DNA of 64,000 nt from Molanna angustata (GCA_963576475.1 OY754973.1:8516052-8580051), one strand, 5' to 3'; positions 31,707-42,159 are shown, counted from the stretch's first letter. Notes: generated by a model from the sequence alone, not told the origin. Program-made: numbers and translations.

Positions 31707-31879
31707 CTTTGGATAGTGAGGAGAAATAACTATAGAAACTATAGTCATAAAATAATTCTCGAACAATTTTTTTTCTGCTTCCTTCAATTCCCATCTTCCT
31801 TTCTTCATTGCAATGATCAGTCTCTTTATTTTTATAATTTCAAAAATATTTTACTATATTTAGTTATGATTCACCTTTG

Positions 31880-32135
31880 TGACTGAGATGGTACGGAAGA
31901 AAACTACCGGAATACATAGGGAACGTTGCCCAAAACTTAAATGTGCCGAGTAAAAGATCCAGAAAGACATCAAAGCGCAGATGGAAAGAAGTGGTGAGGC
32001 AGGATATGCTAAGCGACGTAGTTACCCAGGAGGATGCGAAGAACCGAGGACATTGGGGCGTAAGACGCAGAAAGCAGACCCCACCATCATGTGGAACAGT
32101 TGCAGAGGAAAATAAGAAAAAGGCACCTGTCTATG
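31880..32135 (+). pseudogene. RTE-like LINE 3' end
   Basis: The frame from before 31943 encodes SKRSRKTSKRRWKEVVRQDM, an EEDAKNRGHWG-like block and CGTVAEENKKKA, the usual RPxxRWxDxVxxDM...AxDRxxWR...CGTAAEEE ending of one RTE-type family, with a GAAAATAAGAAAAAG tail. Confidence 0.6.
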
Positions 32136-32139
32136 GGAG

Positions 32140-32660
32140 GAACGTGCTCTCGAAACTAGTATTGGTATTTCAAATTAAATCCCTACGTGTATTTTTTGCA
32201 AAGTATTTGTACCGTTATTGTGGGTAATCATGGATTACCACAGATGTTCCGGTAAATTATAAAAATATTTTTAAATAACTTTTTATCACGAATACCGAGA
32301 ACTAAATGCAAGATTCAGGATACCGCTTTACAGAACATGTAAAAACTTTAATGACCAATTTGATGTCCATACTGACATTTTATTGTATCTGAATCTATAT
32401 TCAAAAGGGAAATTTGTAAGAAGATCACATATTCAACCTCTTAGTACCTGGGTATGGCTGGAATACACTTTTGAGGAAATTATGTTATAAATTATACTTA
32501 AAATTTCATAATATTTATTTTCAAAATTTATAGATTTTTTTATAAATTGTTACTTTTATCACTATCTTAATCTCTTAATATTTTTTTGTAACTTTTCTAT
32601 GGGAAATAATGTGATTACACATATATATTTTAATATTGTTGTACTAAATAAAATAAATAA
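32140..32660. other. AT-rich gap
   Basis: It ends in an AAATAAATAAATA tract near 32648-32662, possibly a LINE tail. No coding blocks seen. Confidence 0.3.
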
Positions 32661-32674
32661 ATATTTATATCAAC

Positions 32675-33000
32675 TACTTAAATGAGGACACTGCGCTCCA
32701 TAGTGGGCGTAACACTTGTGGATAGAGTCCGGAACGAGGATATAAGAAGGAGATGTGATTTAGATGACATCATCCGCTGGGGTAGAGGGCGAAGGCGTCA
32801 ATGGAGAGACCACGTCGAGAGAATGGGAGACACGCGACTACCCAAAATTGTCTCCAAGGAGGTCCCGGAGGGTCGCAGAGCAAGAGGGAGACCAGCAAAA
32901 AGATGGAGTGACAGATGGACATCCAGGTCACAAGAGGCAGTCTCCGACTGAAAAAACAGGCTCTCGGCCTAAAACCAGAGGAAGAAGAAGAAGATATATC
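32675..33000 (+). pseudogene. RTE-like LINE family B, 3' end, second copy
   Basis: The frame 32682-32951 encodes MRTLRSIVGVTLVDRVRNED, RRRQWRDHVERMGDTRLPK and a GRPAKRWSDRWTSRSQE ending, followed by a GAGGAAGAAGAAGAAGA tail. It is the family whose relative forms the outer layer at 18962. It is 5'-truncated just downstream of the part that became the 90-bp array. Confidence 0.8.
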
Positions 33001-33049
33001 AACTGTATGCATAAAACAAAACATTTATATGTATGATGTGTAATTGTTT

Positions 33050-33120
33050 TTTCTCTTAATAAATAAATAAAAAAGCGAATGAATGAATGAACAAACGAAC
33101 GCACAAATAAATAAATAAAC
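33050..33120. repeat. Simple repeat AAAT/GAAT-rich
   Basis: AATAAATAAATAAA, GAATGAATGAATGAAC, then AAATAAATAAATAAAC. Low-complexity sequence next to a LINE tail. Confidence 0.7.
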
Positions 33121-33129
33121 ATTAATTTT

Positions 33130-33560
33130 TTTGCTTAAAATGAAAATAAATACATATATTTCATTCTTTCAGCATCCGATGAGTCCCGTGTGGGTACAAC
33201 AGCTTGAATAATATAATATATTTCTCACCTCTAAATTTTCCTGTATAATAAAATCGTTTCAGGAAAAAGTTCATGGGACCTTTGTCCCCTTTAACAATTC
33301 GGACAATAAGTTTACAATGGGGAATGGGAGACATCTATATAATATGAACATGAAGGGAAAAGGTGTACATATTCACCTTTTCTGTTCCATATACCTTCAT
33401 ATATATTATGTCGAAATTTACTAACCATTTGCTCATATTTCGTTCTAGCATTTATCTGAGATTTTTGTCGAATGTGTTTTTGATTCGAAATGGGATATTG
33501 TAACCAGTTTGGGAATTTGATAGAAATCTTTTTGATTTATCAATTCATATATTTATTAAA
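33130..33560. other. Unassigned AT-rich sequence
   Basis: A short inverted repeat surrounds 33340-33420 (AATATGAACATGAAGG / CCTTCATATATATTATG). Nothing else recognised. Confidence 0.3.
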
Positions 33561-33562
33561 AG

Positions 33563-33641
33563 TAAAATTAACGCTGTGGAAATGAGATCCCTAAGACGAA
33601 TGTGTGACAAAACAATTTATGATAGGATAAGGAATCAAGAT
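33563..33641 (+). pseudogene. RTE family C, older copy, 5' piece
   Basis: It encodes AVEMRSLRRMCDKTIYDRIR and then NQD. The frame is interrupted here and resumes at 34038. The last 15 bp, ATAAGGAATCAAGAT (33627-33641), is the left target-site duplication of the insert. Confidence 0.85.
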
Positions 33642-34022
33642 GTATGACAGGGTAAGAAATGAGAACATAAGGAAAGAATGTAAGATGAAGAAAGATATCA
33701 TTAATAGAATGAAAGTGAACACACTGAGATGGTTTGGCCACATGGGTAGAATGAATGAGGAACGCCTGACGAAGAAAATATACAATGCCGATAGGAATGG
33801 ATTGAGAGGCCGGGGCCGACCAAGAAAGGGATGGCACGACCATGTGAACGATATTCTGAAAGACGGAAATGTTAGAAGCATGTACAATAGACGAACATGT
33901 ATGAGACGATGCATGAATGTTGACGAGGCGATGAATGTGTGCCAGGATAGAAAGATATGGCGTTCGGTTCTCTCTGCCTACCCCGTAAGGGACATGGCGT
34001 GATGGTATGTTTGTATGTATGT
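33642..34022 (+). mobile_element. RTE family C, 5'-truncated insertion with 15-bp TSD
   Basis: It encodes YDRVRNENIRKECKMKKDII, LRWFGHMGRMNEERLTKKIY, GRGRPRKGWHDHVNDILKD and SVLSAYPVRDMA before a stop, then a GGTATGTTTGTATGTATGT tail. It is flanked by ATAAGGAATCAAGAT at 33627-33641 and 34023-34037. It is therefore a target-primed insertion of one family C copy into an older relative. Confidence 0.9.
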
Positions 34023-34400
34023 ATAAGGAATCAAGATATCAGAAGAGAATGTAAGATCGAAAGACATATTTTGAGTAGAATGAAGATAAATGCTTTGCGA
34101 TGGTTCGGACATGTAGAGAGAATGAACGATGAACGACTGACAAAGAAAGTATACAAGGCTGAAAAGAGTGGAATGAGATGTAAGGGTCGACCGAGAAAGA
34201 GCTGGCATGATCATATAAATGAGATTTTGAAAGAGGGGAATATACGAAGTCAGAATAATAGGAGAGCATGTATGACGCGATGTATGAATGTAAATGAGGC
34301 AAAACAGGTATGCCAAGATAGAAGAGTCTGGCGTTCAGTTCTCTCTGCCTACCCCAAATAGGGAAACGGCGTGACGGTATGTATGTATGTATGTATGTAT
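34023..34400 (+). pseudogene. RTE family C, older copy, 3' piece
   Basis: It continues with IRRECKIERHILSRMKINAL, RWFGHVERMNDERLTKKVY, CKGRPRKSWHDHINEILKE and ends SVLSAYPK before a stop. A TATGTATGTATGTATGTAT tail follows at 34378-34400. Confidence 0.85.
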
Positions 34401-34666
34401 ATTTATTTAATAAATGTACAACTAAGTGCTTAATGCCGGGTTAACTGACAAAACGCAATCTCTTCCAAATAACACGAAGCAGAGACAAATTATACAATAC
34501 AAGAATAGTTGCTTGTATATTTTTCAATATCTTGATAAGTTTTTTTGTATTACAATAATCAAAACTTATTTAGGAATTTTCTTCGAACTAAGTGTTTTCA
34601 GCCCAGAGGATAATAAATGCATGACAAATAATTTTAAATAGCAACATTTTTACATTTATTATAGCG

Positions 34667-34890
34667 ACCTCCCCATAGCCTTATCCTTTGATATGTTAAG
34701 TATCTGGATGGGTGAATTATTCCCAATTGATAGCTTAATGATGCGTTTGTTCCATTTTATTTTGATTTATTAAACAATTTACCAATTGATCTGTCAATTC
34801 TTTTGAGGAAGTATATAATGGTGATAATGATTATTGAGTGTTACCTATTATACTTAGTACTTAATTGTTATGAATATTTCAGGTTTAGTA
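34667..34890 (+). pseudogene. 3' end of the DVAIP-type retroelement, truncated copy
   Basis: TTATCCTTTGATATGTTAAG, TATCTGGATGGGTGAA and TTTTGAGGAAGTATATAATG match the end and 3' untranslated region of the element at 38883-39545 in order. The coding part is almost entirely missing. Confidence 0.75.
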
Positions 34891-34899
34891 AAGTAACCT

Positions 34900-35165
34900 A
34901 AAAAAACACTATTTTACATTCAGCGCCATTGCGAAAAAAACCTGAAGCATTAGTATATGACATGACATTTTTTTCTTCTTTAATTTAAAAAATATAGGTA
35001 TACAAATTTGATCTACGCCTTTATTTTTTTTGAAATATAACAAAATTGTTGAAAATCGGGCTATGCTTATTATTTTTCTACAAGAATATATTATACAGAA
35101 CATAATTAAAAAAATTAAGGAGTTTTTTTTTTGTTAACTTTTTCGATCGACAATACTTGATGGAA
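34900..35165. other. Unassigned AT-rich sequence
   Basis: No recognised content. Confidence 0.3.
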
Positions 35166-35167
35166 TT

Positions 35168-35378
35168 CCATTATAATATATTAAAAAAAATACTGATTTA
35201 TAATTTTCTTCCACTTCAATTAAAATACCAACTAGTTTCGCCCTAGACGAGCATATTCAGAGTAGTGAAGTATTCTGAAGATGCTTATCTAGAGCGAAAC
35301 TGGTTAGTCTATTAAATCAAGTGGAAGACAATTTTATTGTAAATCAGTATTTTATTTAAATGTATTATAAGGAATATT
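35168..35378. mobile_element. Inverted repeat with hammerhead-like cores on both strands
   Basis: Arms with TACTGATTTATAATTTTCTT and CCACTTCAATTAA face their reverse complements after 35310. In the centre the plus strand has CTGAAGA (35275), GCT..AGAGC, GAAAC (35296) and a TGGTT end. The minus strand has CTGAATA (35260-35254), GCT..AGGGC and GAAAC (35239-35235). Paired opposite cores are what an inverted element carrying one such motif per arm would give. Confidence 0.6.
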
Positions 35379-35379
35379 T

Positions 35380-36055
35380 TTCTTTTTTAATATCTATCGG
35401 TTATTTTTTTCAAAATGGTTTCTATTGTAGTAATGATGCAAAATCAAATTGAATAAACAGGTAAACTGGCAGCAGGCACCCTCTTAAGACTTTTCTCAAT
35501 GCTTCGTATAGAAAAATCTATACATTTCGGTGTGCTAAGTATTGATTTAAGTAGGTACTGAAAATGGTTTACAAATACGGCTCTCAGAGTATAGACTAAG
35601 TACCAAAGGATAAAGAAAGTATTGAGTGAGATATTGCTCAGTACTTGTTAAAAATATTCAAACCTGGAAAATGAGCAATTTTACCAACGCATACGTTACG
35701 ACTGGAAATAACAACATAAATTTAATAACTGATAATAAAAATAACATCGGGCGCGATGTTGTAAAATGGGTGTATGAAGGTATGTAAATTATTATTATTA
35801 TTACAGTCCTCACCTTTTTACATATTATATACACTTATGTAATTAACATGCAGCGGGAGTCTAAAATATTCACACCCTACTAAACTTCCCTTGTGGGTCA
35901 AAATATACAAAATTACCCCAACATAAGAATACATTATTTAAAGTGAATCACACCAACAAAAATCATTGCAAAACTATCTTAGGTTAGTTTCTAAGTTGAC
36001 AAAGATAATATTTGAAAACTTGAAATAATATTAAAAATTAAATAAACAAATTCAT
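35380..36055. other. AT-rich gap
   Basis: No repeats or coding blocks recognised. Confidence 0.3.
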
Positions 36056-36057
36056 TA

Positions 36058-36262
36058 ATTTATCCAATCGTGGACCTCCACTCCGATCTCCTGAACGTAC
36101 ATCACTATCCATCCCTGTCCATAACACAGAATTTCTCAGCTCGTCGTTCGAAGTACAATCAGCAAGGCTACGGAAACTCCGGACATTGACTCACTTTGTA
36201 TTTTCAATTAAAAACCTAAGAATGAATATTTTTGTCCCTAAGCACCTGATACCGATTTAATC
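36058..36262 (+). pseudogene. LINE C-terminus
   Basis: A frame ending in TAA near 36260 encodes RSPERTSLSIPVHNTEFLSS and SFEVQSARLRKLR, a CR1/jockey-type ending. The SFEVQSARL block recurs on the minus strand at about 50600-50700. Confidence 0.55.
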
Positions 36263-36417
36263 TCCTTGTTCTTTTCCAATACTTTTTTTAACAATGAGGT
36301 GTTTTTTTAATCTATATCTTAGTGTCATGTATATTTTCTTTGTTTTTTCATTTCTTCTTTTTTGTCTTCGCTATTAATCGTTTTGGTGTTGTACATAAAC
36401 TGTTTACTTTGTAATTT

Positions 36418-36445
36418 GGTTGGTTGGAAGAAATTCCCTAATGGC
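36418..36445 (+). repeat. SINE family A scrap
   Basis: GGTTGGTTGGAAGAAATTCC corresponds to the middle of SINE family A; nothing more is preserved. Confidence 0.4.
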
Positions 36446-36561
36446 AAAAGTTAATTAAATTTATGTAATTACACATACTATTCTCTTTTCTGTGGTTTTG
36501 ATGTGTCAAATCGCGTCGGGCATTGAATTGATGGTAGATATTATGGGGGGGCATTTTGGAT

Positions 36562-36749
36562 CAGGGGGGCAAGTCTGGTTCGACCGGCGAAATCAAAACC
36601 CTACTGATTACCCATATCATGAATATAATTATGGTATGGAGTTCTATGACATCTAAAGATATTATAGAACTCCATACAATAATTATATCCATGATATGGG
36701 TAATCGTGAGGGTTTTGATTTCGCCGATTGAACCAGACTTACCCCCCTG
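36562..36749. mobile_element. Palindromic MITE, most complete copy
   Basis: The outer ends are CAGGGGGGCAAGTCTGG and CCAGACTTACCCCCCTG. The two ~85-bp arms are close to perfectly complementary around a TCTAAAGATATTATAG centre. CAGGG ends are common among hAT elements, but the flanks do not show a clear 8-bp duplication, so the superfamily is open. Confidence 0.88.
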
Positions 36750-36862
36750 GTTGATATTTCTTGTGTCAGCTATATTATCTGCTATGATGTTTATTAAAAT
36801 GAGTTTTTTGTGGTTGTGTACCTACCTAATGTAGAGTTGGAACTATCACCTTAGTTCATTAT

Positions 36863-37321
36863 TAGGGATTGCAGGATTATTGCGAATTTTCTAAAAAATT
36901 GCATCCGCACTGGATCAAGCAATTAAATTTTTTAATGAAAACTAAAATATTTGCATATATTTAAGACAACTTACAACGAAAATAGTATGAATAATTAACA
37001 TCTCTCCTTAAATTTTGTCTTGGAAATTATTATTTTGGATAATCTTTTTGTACATTAAGCAAAACATTTCTCCACGCCATCGCGCCAATGACTTTTTTTT
37101 TCAATATTGATAAATCTTCAAACGTCTTACTTGGATACTTACTCGTATTAGGTATAACATGTTTAAATGAAGATTCTATCTAAGAGTTGTTACAATTTTA
37201 AATGGAATCTTAATGTTTTATTGAAACAACGTTGACATTTACTCTATTATTTGGAAAATTAATGAATCTGGATACGCAGCGCTGGATCGCTGGTTGTGGG
37301 ATCCAGCAATTGTAATCCCTA
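36863..37321. mobile_element. Candidate hAT-like MITE, ~459 bp
   Basis: The ends are TAGGGATTGCA (left) and TGTAATCCCTA (right), inverted with one mismatch, with further GCACTGGATC / GATCCAGC-type words inside. The flanking 8-mers TTCATTAT and TTCAAAAT agree at 6 of 8 positions, as an aged hAT duplication might. There is no coding capacity. Confidence 0.5.
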
Positions 37322-37364
37322 TTCAAAATTAATTACTATAGTTATTGCAAAATTTGACAACTGA

Positions 37365-37430
37365 TAACTCTAGAACAGGGTTTCCTAGATGGGCAGCAGT
37401 AATCTACCTGTTGTTGTCGTAAATTAATGA
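37365..37430 (-). repeat. Dispersed repeat scrap
   Basis: The reverse complement contains ACTGCTGCCCATCTAGG and CCCTGTTCTAGAG, matching ACTGCTGCCCAACTAGG and CCTGTTCTAGGG at about 54450-54482. Confidence 0.5.
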
Positions 37431-37439
37431 CAGTAAAGC

Positions 37440-37970
37440 AATACATTATACACAACACATTAACTTTGATTTACAAACTAAAAAATAATATGCTTCCAAA
37501 ATATATAAAGAAAAATATATTATTCAAAGTCAATGTTCACACTTACCCTACGAGAGGATGACATGTCAGGATTTAAGACTTCCAAAACGAGATTGACAAG
37601 TAAACGAAATATAGTTTTTACCATAAAGATCTATATATAATATGAATATATGTATAATAGTTTGCCACCAAACATACATACATTGTCACCTTTCGTAGGC
37701 TAGGTGCTGAATACATAGCTCAAAACTATTAATGTTCCATTGTTTTACATGTTTTTATAATAAATTGTCATACTCTTACAAAAAAATGGTTATAAAAAAA
37801 AATATTTTTATATATTGTCTTTTTATGTATACTAGATGTATTAATTTTTATATATGTTTTTACATCTAAATAAAATTTACCTACTATTAATTAATTAATT
37901 AAATTATAGTGTCACAAAACAAATAAATAAATATGACTTAGTTGGAATCTGAACCTACCGCGATACAAAG
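37440..37970. other. AT-rich gap
   Basis: Nothing recognised. Confidence 0.3.
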
Positions 37971-37975
37971 TACTT

Positions 37976-38262
37976 CTATTTATACTCAGTGTAGATGATG
38001 TCATAGGTACCTAACTCAACAACAATTTGCAAAGCTATCTCGTACCCTACACGTGAGTGTACTTGCCTGCCTCCTACCACCAGGGGGCTCTTCCACCTGA
38101 GATGTCCCCAGGGGTCTTGTACGGTGTCCGAGATTAAATTAAACTTTACACCTTCAGTCATTGTACCGGACCAGACAGAGGGTCCTTCGCCTCCCACAGC
38201 CCTATCATCAAAGCTGACCGGACACTTGGGACGCCACTGCTTCACGGTCTATGTTTATAATG
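37976..38262 (-). other. GC-richer open frame of unknown nature
   Basis: A minus-strand frame of 89 codons (38245-37976) covers a patch clearly richer in G and C than its surroundings. The translation (opening MKQWRPKCPVSFDDRAVGGE) has no domain I recognise. It could be an exon remnant or the 3' end of an unrecognised retroelement, since an ATTTTGATTATTTT run follows at 38278. Confidence 0.3.
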
Positions 38263-38324
38263 GGGCTCTTTGATTTGATTTTGATTATTTTAGTGAATTA
38301 AAAGAGTATCTATAATAATTATAA

Positions 38325-38390
38325 GCTTGGTTGGAAGAAATTGCTATTTCGGCAATAAACTCGCCACTTGCGCAGGGTGTAAGTTAGCGG
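38325..38390 (+). repeat. SINE family A, 3' half
   Basis: GGTTGGAAGAAATTGCTATT and AATAAACTCGCCACTTGCGC match the 3' half of the complete copy at 26634. Confidence 0.7.
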
Positions 38391-38439
38391 TCTTTTGAAA
38401 TATTTTCGGCATCTTAAATTTTTGATAGATTTTAAACTA

Positions 38440-38600
38440 TTTTTTTTATTACATTTAAATCACAAATGAGTCATTCGATACGACTTGTTAAGTTATTTTT
38501 CATTCGTCCTGAGGAAGAGGCAGTTGTTTCGAAACCGGTCGAATCAAATAACTCATTCGTAGTTTAGAATGTGAAGTGATGTAATTAAAATTGTTCTCGG
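38440..38600. mobile_element. Inverted repeat with hammerhead-like core
   Basis: The centre is CTGAGGA (38509), a possible stem GAGGC-AGTT-GTTTC, GAAAC (38531) and CGGTC. It is flanked by GTTATTTTTCATTCG and CGAATCAAATAAC, which can pair as the outer stem. The core has all conserved hammerhead positions I know (CUGANGA and GAAA) with a very short third stem. Confidence 0.6.
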
Positions 38601-38882
38601 TGTTTATTCAATATACAAGTTGTCATAAAACCATATTTTTGAAGAGAAACTTTGTTATTTTATATATTCTCTTATTAAACAAATATTTAATACAATTTAT
38701 GGCTTAGTAGCCTTTTACATATAGGTACAATAAACTGTATTTAACATGATAAATCATACATTTGTATTAACAAAAAAAAACAGAATCGTACAAAAAAAGA
38801 AATAATAATAATACATGCATATAACGAATGAAACAAAAAACTAATAACAATAATAAACTTAATATAGAAGTTCGGTTACAAA

Positions 38883-39545
38883 TTGAAAAAAAAAAAGGAA
38901 AATATAAATCCCAATAAAAAAAAAAATAATAAAACAATATTAACTGACCGGTCAATTCAACATAACAGACCCGATTTAATAATACATGATAAAATTAAAA
39001 AAATAACATATATTTGCGACGTGGCTATTCCAAATTCTAGTAATATTATAAAAACTTTTGATGAAAAAATTAGAAAATACACCGCTTTAGGTAATGAGAT
39101 TAAAAGACTTTGGCATTCTCGTAAAATAATAATATTACCGTTCATTATTTCAGCCACTGGCATTATTCCAAAATCGTTAATCCGTAATTTAGAAATTATA
39201 GATTTATCGAAAAATTTAATAATAAAAATGCAAAAAACGGTAATTATGAATACATGTAGAATCGTTAAAGATTTTTTAAACGTTAATATTCGGGAATCAG
39301 TAGGGTTGTTAGGTAGTATAGAGACCTCCTCAGAGCCTAATCCTTTGATATGTTAAGTATCTGGATGGGTGAACTATTCCCAATTGAAAGCTTGATGATG
39401 CGTTTGTTGCATTTTATTTTGCTCTTTTAAATAATTTACAATTTACGCATTGATCTGCTATTTCTTTTGAGGAAGTGTATAATGGTAATAATAATAATTG
39501 AGTGTTATTATTTGTAGTGCTTAATTGTTATTAATATCATTAGTA
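38883..39545 (+). pseudogene. Retroelement C-terminal nuclease-like region (DVAIP type) and 3' UTR
   Basis: The frame to 39356 encodes NRPDLIIHDKIKKITYICDV followed by AIPNSSNI, KYTALGNEIKRLWHSRK and SATGIIPKSLIRNLE. This RPD...DVAIP...KY..L..EIKR arrangement is seen in the C-terminal part of many uncharacterised insect retroelement polyproteins and resembles a PD-(D/E)XK nuclease core (D, D and K). The frame begins in a poly-Lys low-complexity stretch, so the true upstream part is missing. The 3' untranslated region is shared with 34667-34890. Confidence 0.6.
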
Positions 39546-39559
39546 AATCGGCCAGCGCC

Positions 39560-39704
39560 GTATAAAAAAAAAAAAAATAAAGAAAGAAACAAAAAAAAGT
39601 AAAAAAAAAAATTAAGTCCCTTACAAATACCATGATGTAGGTATATTTATAGAAGCGATAAAAAATAATAATTTTCACGAATAAATGTTGATGCAAAATG
39701 ATGT
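39560..39704. other. A-rich low-complexity sequence
   Basis: Long A runs around 39567-39612, probably the A-rich tail of the preceding retroelement on the plus strand. Confidence 0.5.
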
Positions 39705-40672
39705 TTGTATATTAGATATATAAAAAAGAACAATCTCTACATTGATTTCTGCATAAGAGCCCTTAAGTATGAAAGTAAGGGTCTGAAACTGAGTACTGTA
39801 CCAGTACGTGATCTGATATATGCAGACGACAAAGTATTGTTAGCAGAAAGTATGGAAGAGTTACAGTATCTTGTAAGTATGGTATATGAAGGATGCATAG
39901 AAAACGGACTTAAAATGAATGCCAGCAAATCAAAGGTAATGGTCTTTGAAAATAGTGAAAGCAGAACAGTGTGTCGAATAAAAGTAGAGAATGAATGGCT
40001 TGAACAAGTCGACGAGTATGTCTACCTGGGTAGTATGTTCCAACGGAATGGACGGCCTGATAAGGATATTGAAAGAAGAGTTATGGCAGGAAACAGAGTG
40101 AATGGATCACTTAGACCAGTTATGAATGATCGCAACATATCAAGAGACGCTAAAGTTGCCATTCATAACGCAATCGTAGTGCCAACCCTGATGTATGCAA
40201 GTGAGACCTGGACATGGCAGAAGTCGCACGAAAGCAGAATAAATGCAGTTGAAATGAGATCGCTTAGAAGAATTTGTAACAGAACGATGTATGATAGAGT
40301 TCGGAATGAAGATACAAGGAAAGAATGTAAGATAAAGAAATATGTAATTAACAGAATGAAAGTTAACACATTGAGATGGTTTGGCCACTTGGGGAGAATG
40401 AACGAAGAACGCCTGACGAAGAAAATATACAAAGCTGACAGGAACGGAATAAGAGGTCGCGGGCGCCCAAGAAAAGGATGGCACGACCATGTAAACGATA
40501 TTTTGAAAGATGGAAATGTAAGAAGCGTGAACAACAGACGGACATGTATAAGACCATGTATGAATGTTGATGAGGCGATGAATGCGTGTCAAGATAGAAA
40601 AATGTGGCGTTCGGTTCTCTCTGCCTACCCCGTGAGGGACATGGCGTGATGGTATGTATGTATAAAAAGAAC
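39705..40672 (+). pseudogene. RTE family C, RT motif C to 3' end
   Basis: The frame is open from 39705 to 40649 (314 codons) but starts inside the RT. It has RDLIYADDKVLLAESMEEL (catalytic YADD), GLKMNASKSKVMVFE, VDEYVYLGSMFQ, PTLMYASETWTWQKS, then YDRVRNEDTRKECK, RWFGHLGRMNEERLTKKIY, GRPRKGWHDHVNDILKD and SVLSAYPVRDMA. The tail is TGGTATGTATGTATA. It is 5'-truncated but with no stops, so relatively young. The closest relative in the window is the inverted copy at 41280-41838. Confidence 0.88.
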
Positions 40673-40679
40673 ATTTACT

Positions 40680-41275
40680 GAATGCAATGTCAAAATTTAG
40701 AAGGCTTCGTGAAAGTTAAAATACTTAGTATAATTTAGGAACCAACGAAAAAAGAACATGCTCTTTGTAAATCAACAAAAGATTCAAATTAGAATATATG
40801 TAGGTATGTACATGTACAATAAACACGAATAACCGAAAATTGCTAAAAATCAAAAATAGATTTGATGTACTTTTTCATTGGTCATTCGCAAAAGATAAAT
40901 TGAAAGGTAAGTAGGTAATCGTTTTTCGTCTATTCTCGATTTAAATTGGATTTTTCTCGTAACTTGATGTCATTTGTCTATGGCCGATGTCATTTAATTC
41001 AATCAGATTGCAATTACGATAATATCGTTGTGGAACTTTATGTTGAAGGTAGGTACATATGTAGGTATACCCCACGTAGAAAAACTAGTCTTCAGAGTCC
41101 ACATTCCAATTATCTTCCTGATCAATGGTAGACCATCATGTGGACAGCTGGTGGGGAGGGAGAGATAATATGGAGTCAGTAGAGGGTGGTGGTAGAATGA
41201 GAAAAGAACGCAAGGGAGAGTAAGAATATCGAAAGACAGGGGGTGTGAATCCATCAAACCACTAGTTATTATGGG
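40680..41275. other. Spacer between inverted RTE family C copies
   Basis: Unassigned sequence; it would form the loop if the two inverted copies paired. Confidence 0.35.
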
Positions 41276-41279
41276 ATGT

Positions 41280-41838
41280 AAAAGGTACATATACATACAT
41301 ACATACATACCATCACGCCATGTCCCTCACGGGGTAGGCAGAGAGAACCGAACGCCACATTTTTCTATCTTGACACACATTCATCGCCTCATCAACATTC
41401 ATACATCGTCTTATATATGTTCGTCTGTTGTTCATGCTTCTTACATTTCCATCTTTCAAAATATCGTTTACATGGTCGTGCCATCCTTTTCTTGGGCGCC
41501 CGCGACCTCTTATTCCGTTCCTGTCAGCTTTGTATATTTTCTTCGTCAGGCGTTCTTCGTTCATTCTCCCCAAGTGGCCAAACCATCTCAATGTGTTAAC
41601 TTTCATTCTGTTAATTACATCTTTCTTTATCTTACATTCTTTCCTTGTATCTTCATTCCGAACTCTATCATACATCGTTCTGTTACAAATTCTTCTAAGC
41701 GATCTCATTTCAACTGCTTTCGTGCGACTTCTGCCATGTCCAGGTCTCACTTGCATACGTCAGGGTTGGCACTACGATTGCATTATGAATGGCAACTTTA
41801 GCGTCTCTTGATATGTTGCGATCATTCATAACTATGTA
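41280..41838 (-). pseudogene. RTE family C, inverted near-identical copy
   Basis: The minus-strand frame 41756-41313 ends SVLSAYPVRDMA, with a (TACA)n tract at 41290-41308 as its GTAT tail. Compared with 39705-40672 it has an 11-bp deletion after ...AAGTCGCACGAAAG, which shifts the frame, and only scattered substitutions. It is 5'-truncated near 41838. Confidence 0.85.
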
Positions 41839-41974
41839 AAAGGTACATAATTTAATCTATAGTTTTACGTGAACTTATCATTAAATACAATTTGACAGAA
41901 GTAATTAAGTATAACATAATTCATTTATTTAATTTAAAATGAAATTTACTTAAATGTAAAATATTTTTACAATA

Positions 41975-42060
41975 AAGTTGTGTGACACAAATTCGCCTTT
42001 ATTGGTGGCTGTGCCTTATTGAAAAAATAAGTTGTGTGAAAGTTACCTCTGTTGATATCA
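41975..42060 (+). repeat. Dispersed repeat scrap
   Basis: TTTATTGGTGGCTGTGCCTTATT here and its inverted form AAAGCACAGCCACCAATATA at about 46187-46207 belong to one family. Confidence 0.5.
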
Positions 42061-42159
42061 AATCAAACCACTCATACAACAATAAACACAATTTAATAAA
42101 CAAAGAAAACAATATTTAAGAAATTAGAACTCTTCTTACCTCGAATATTTTTTTCATTG

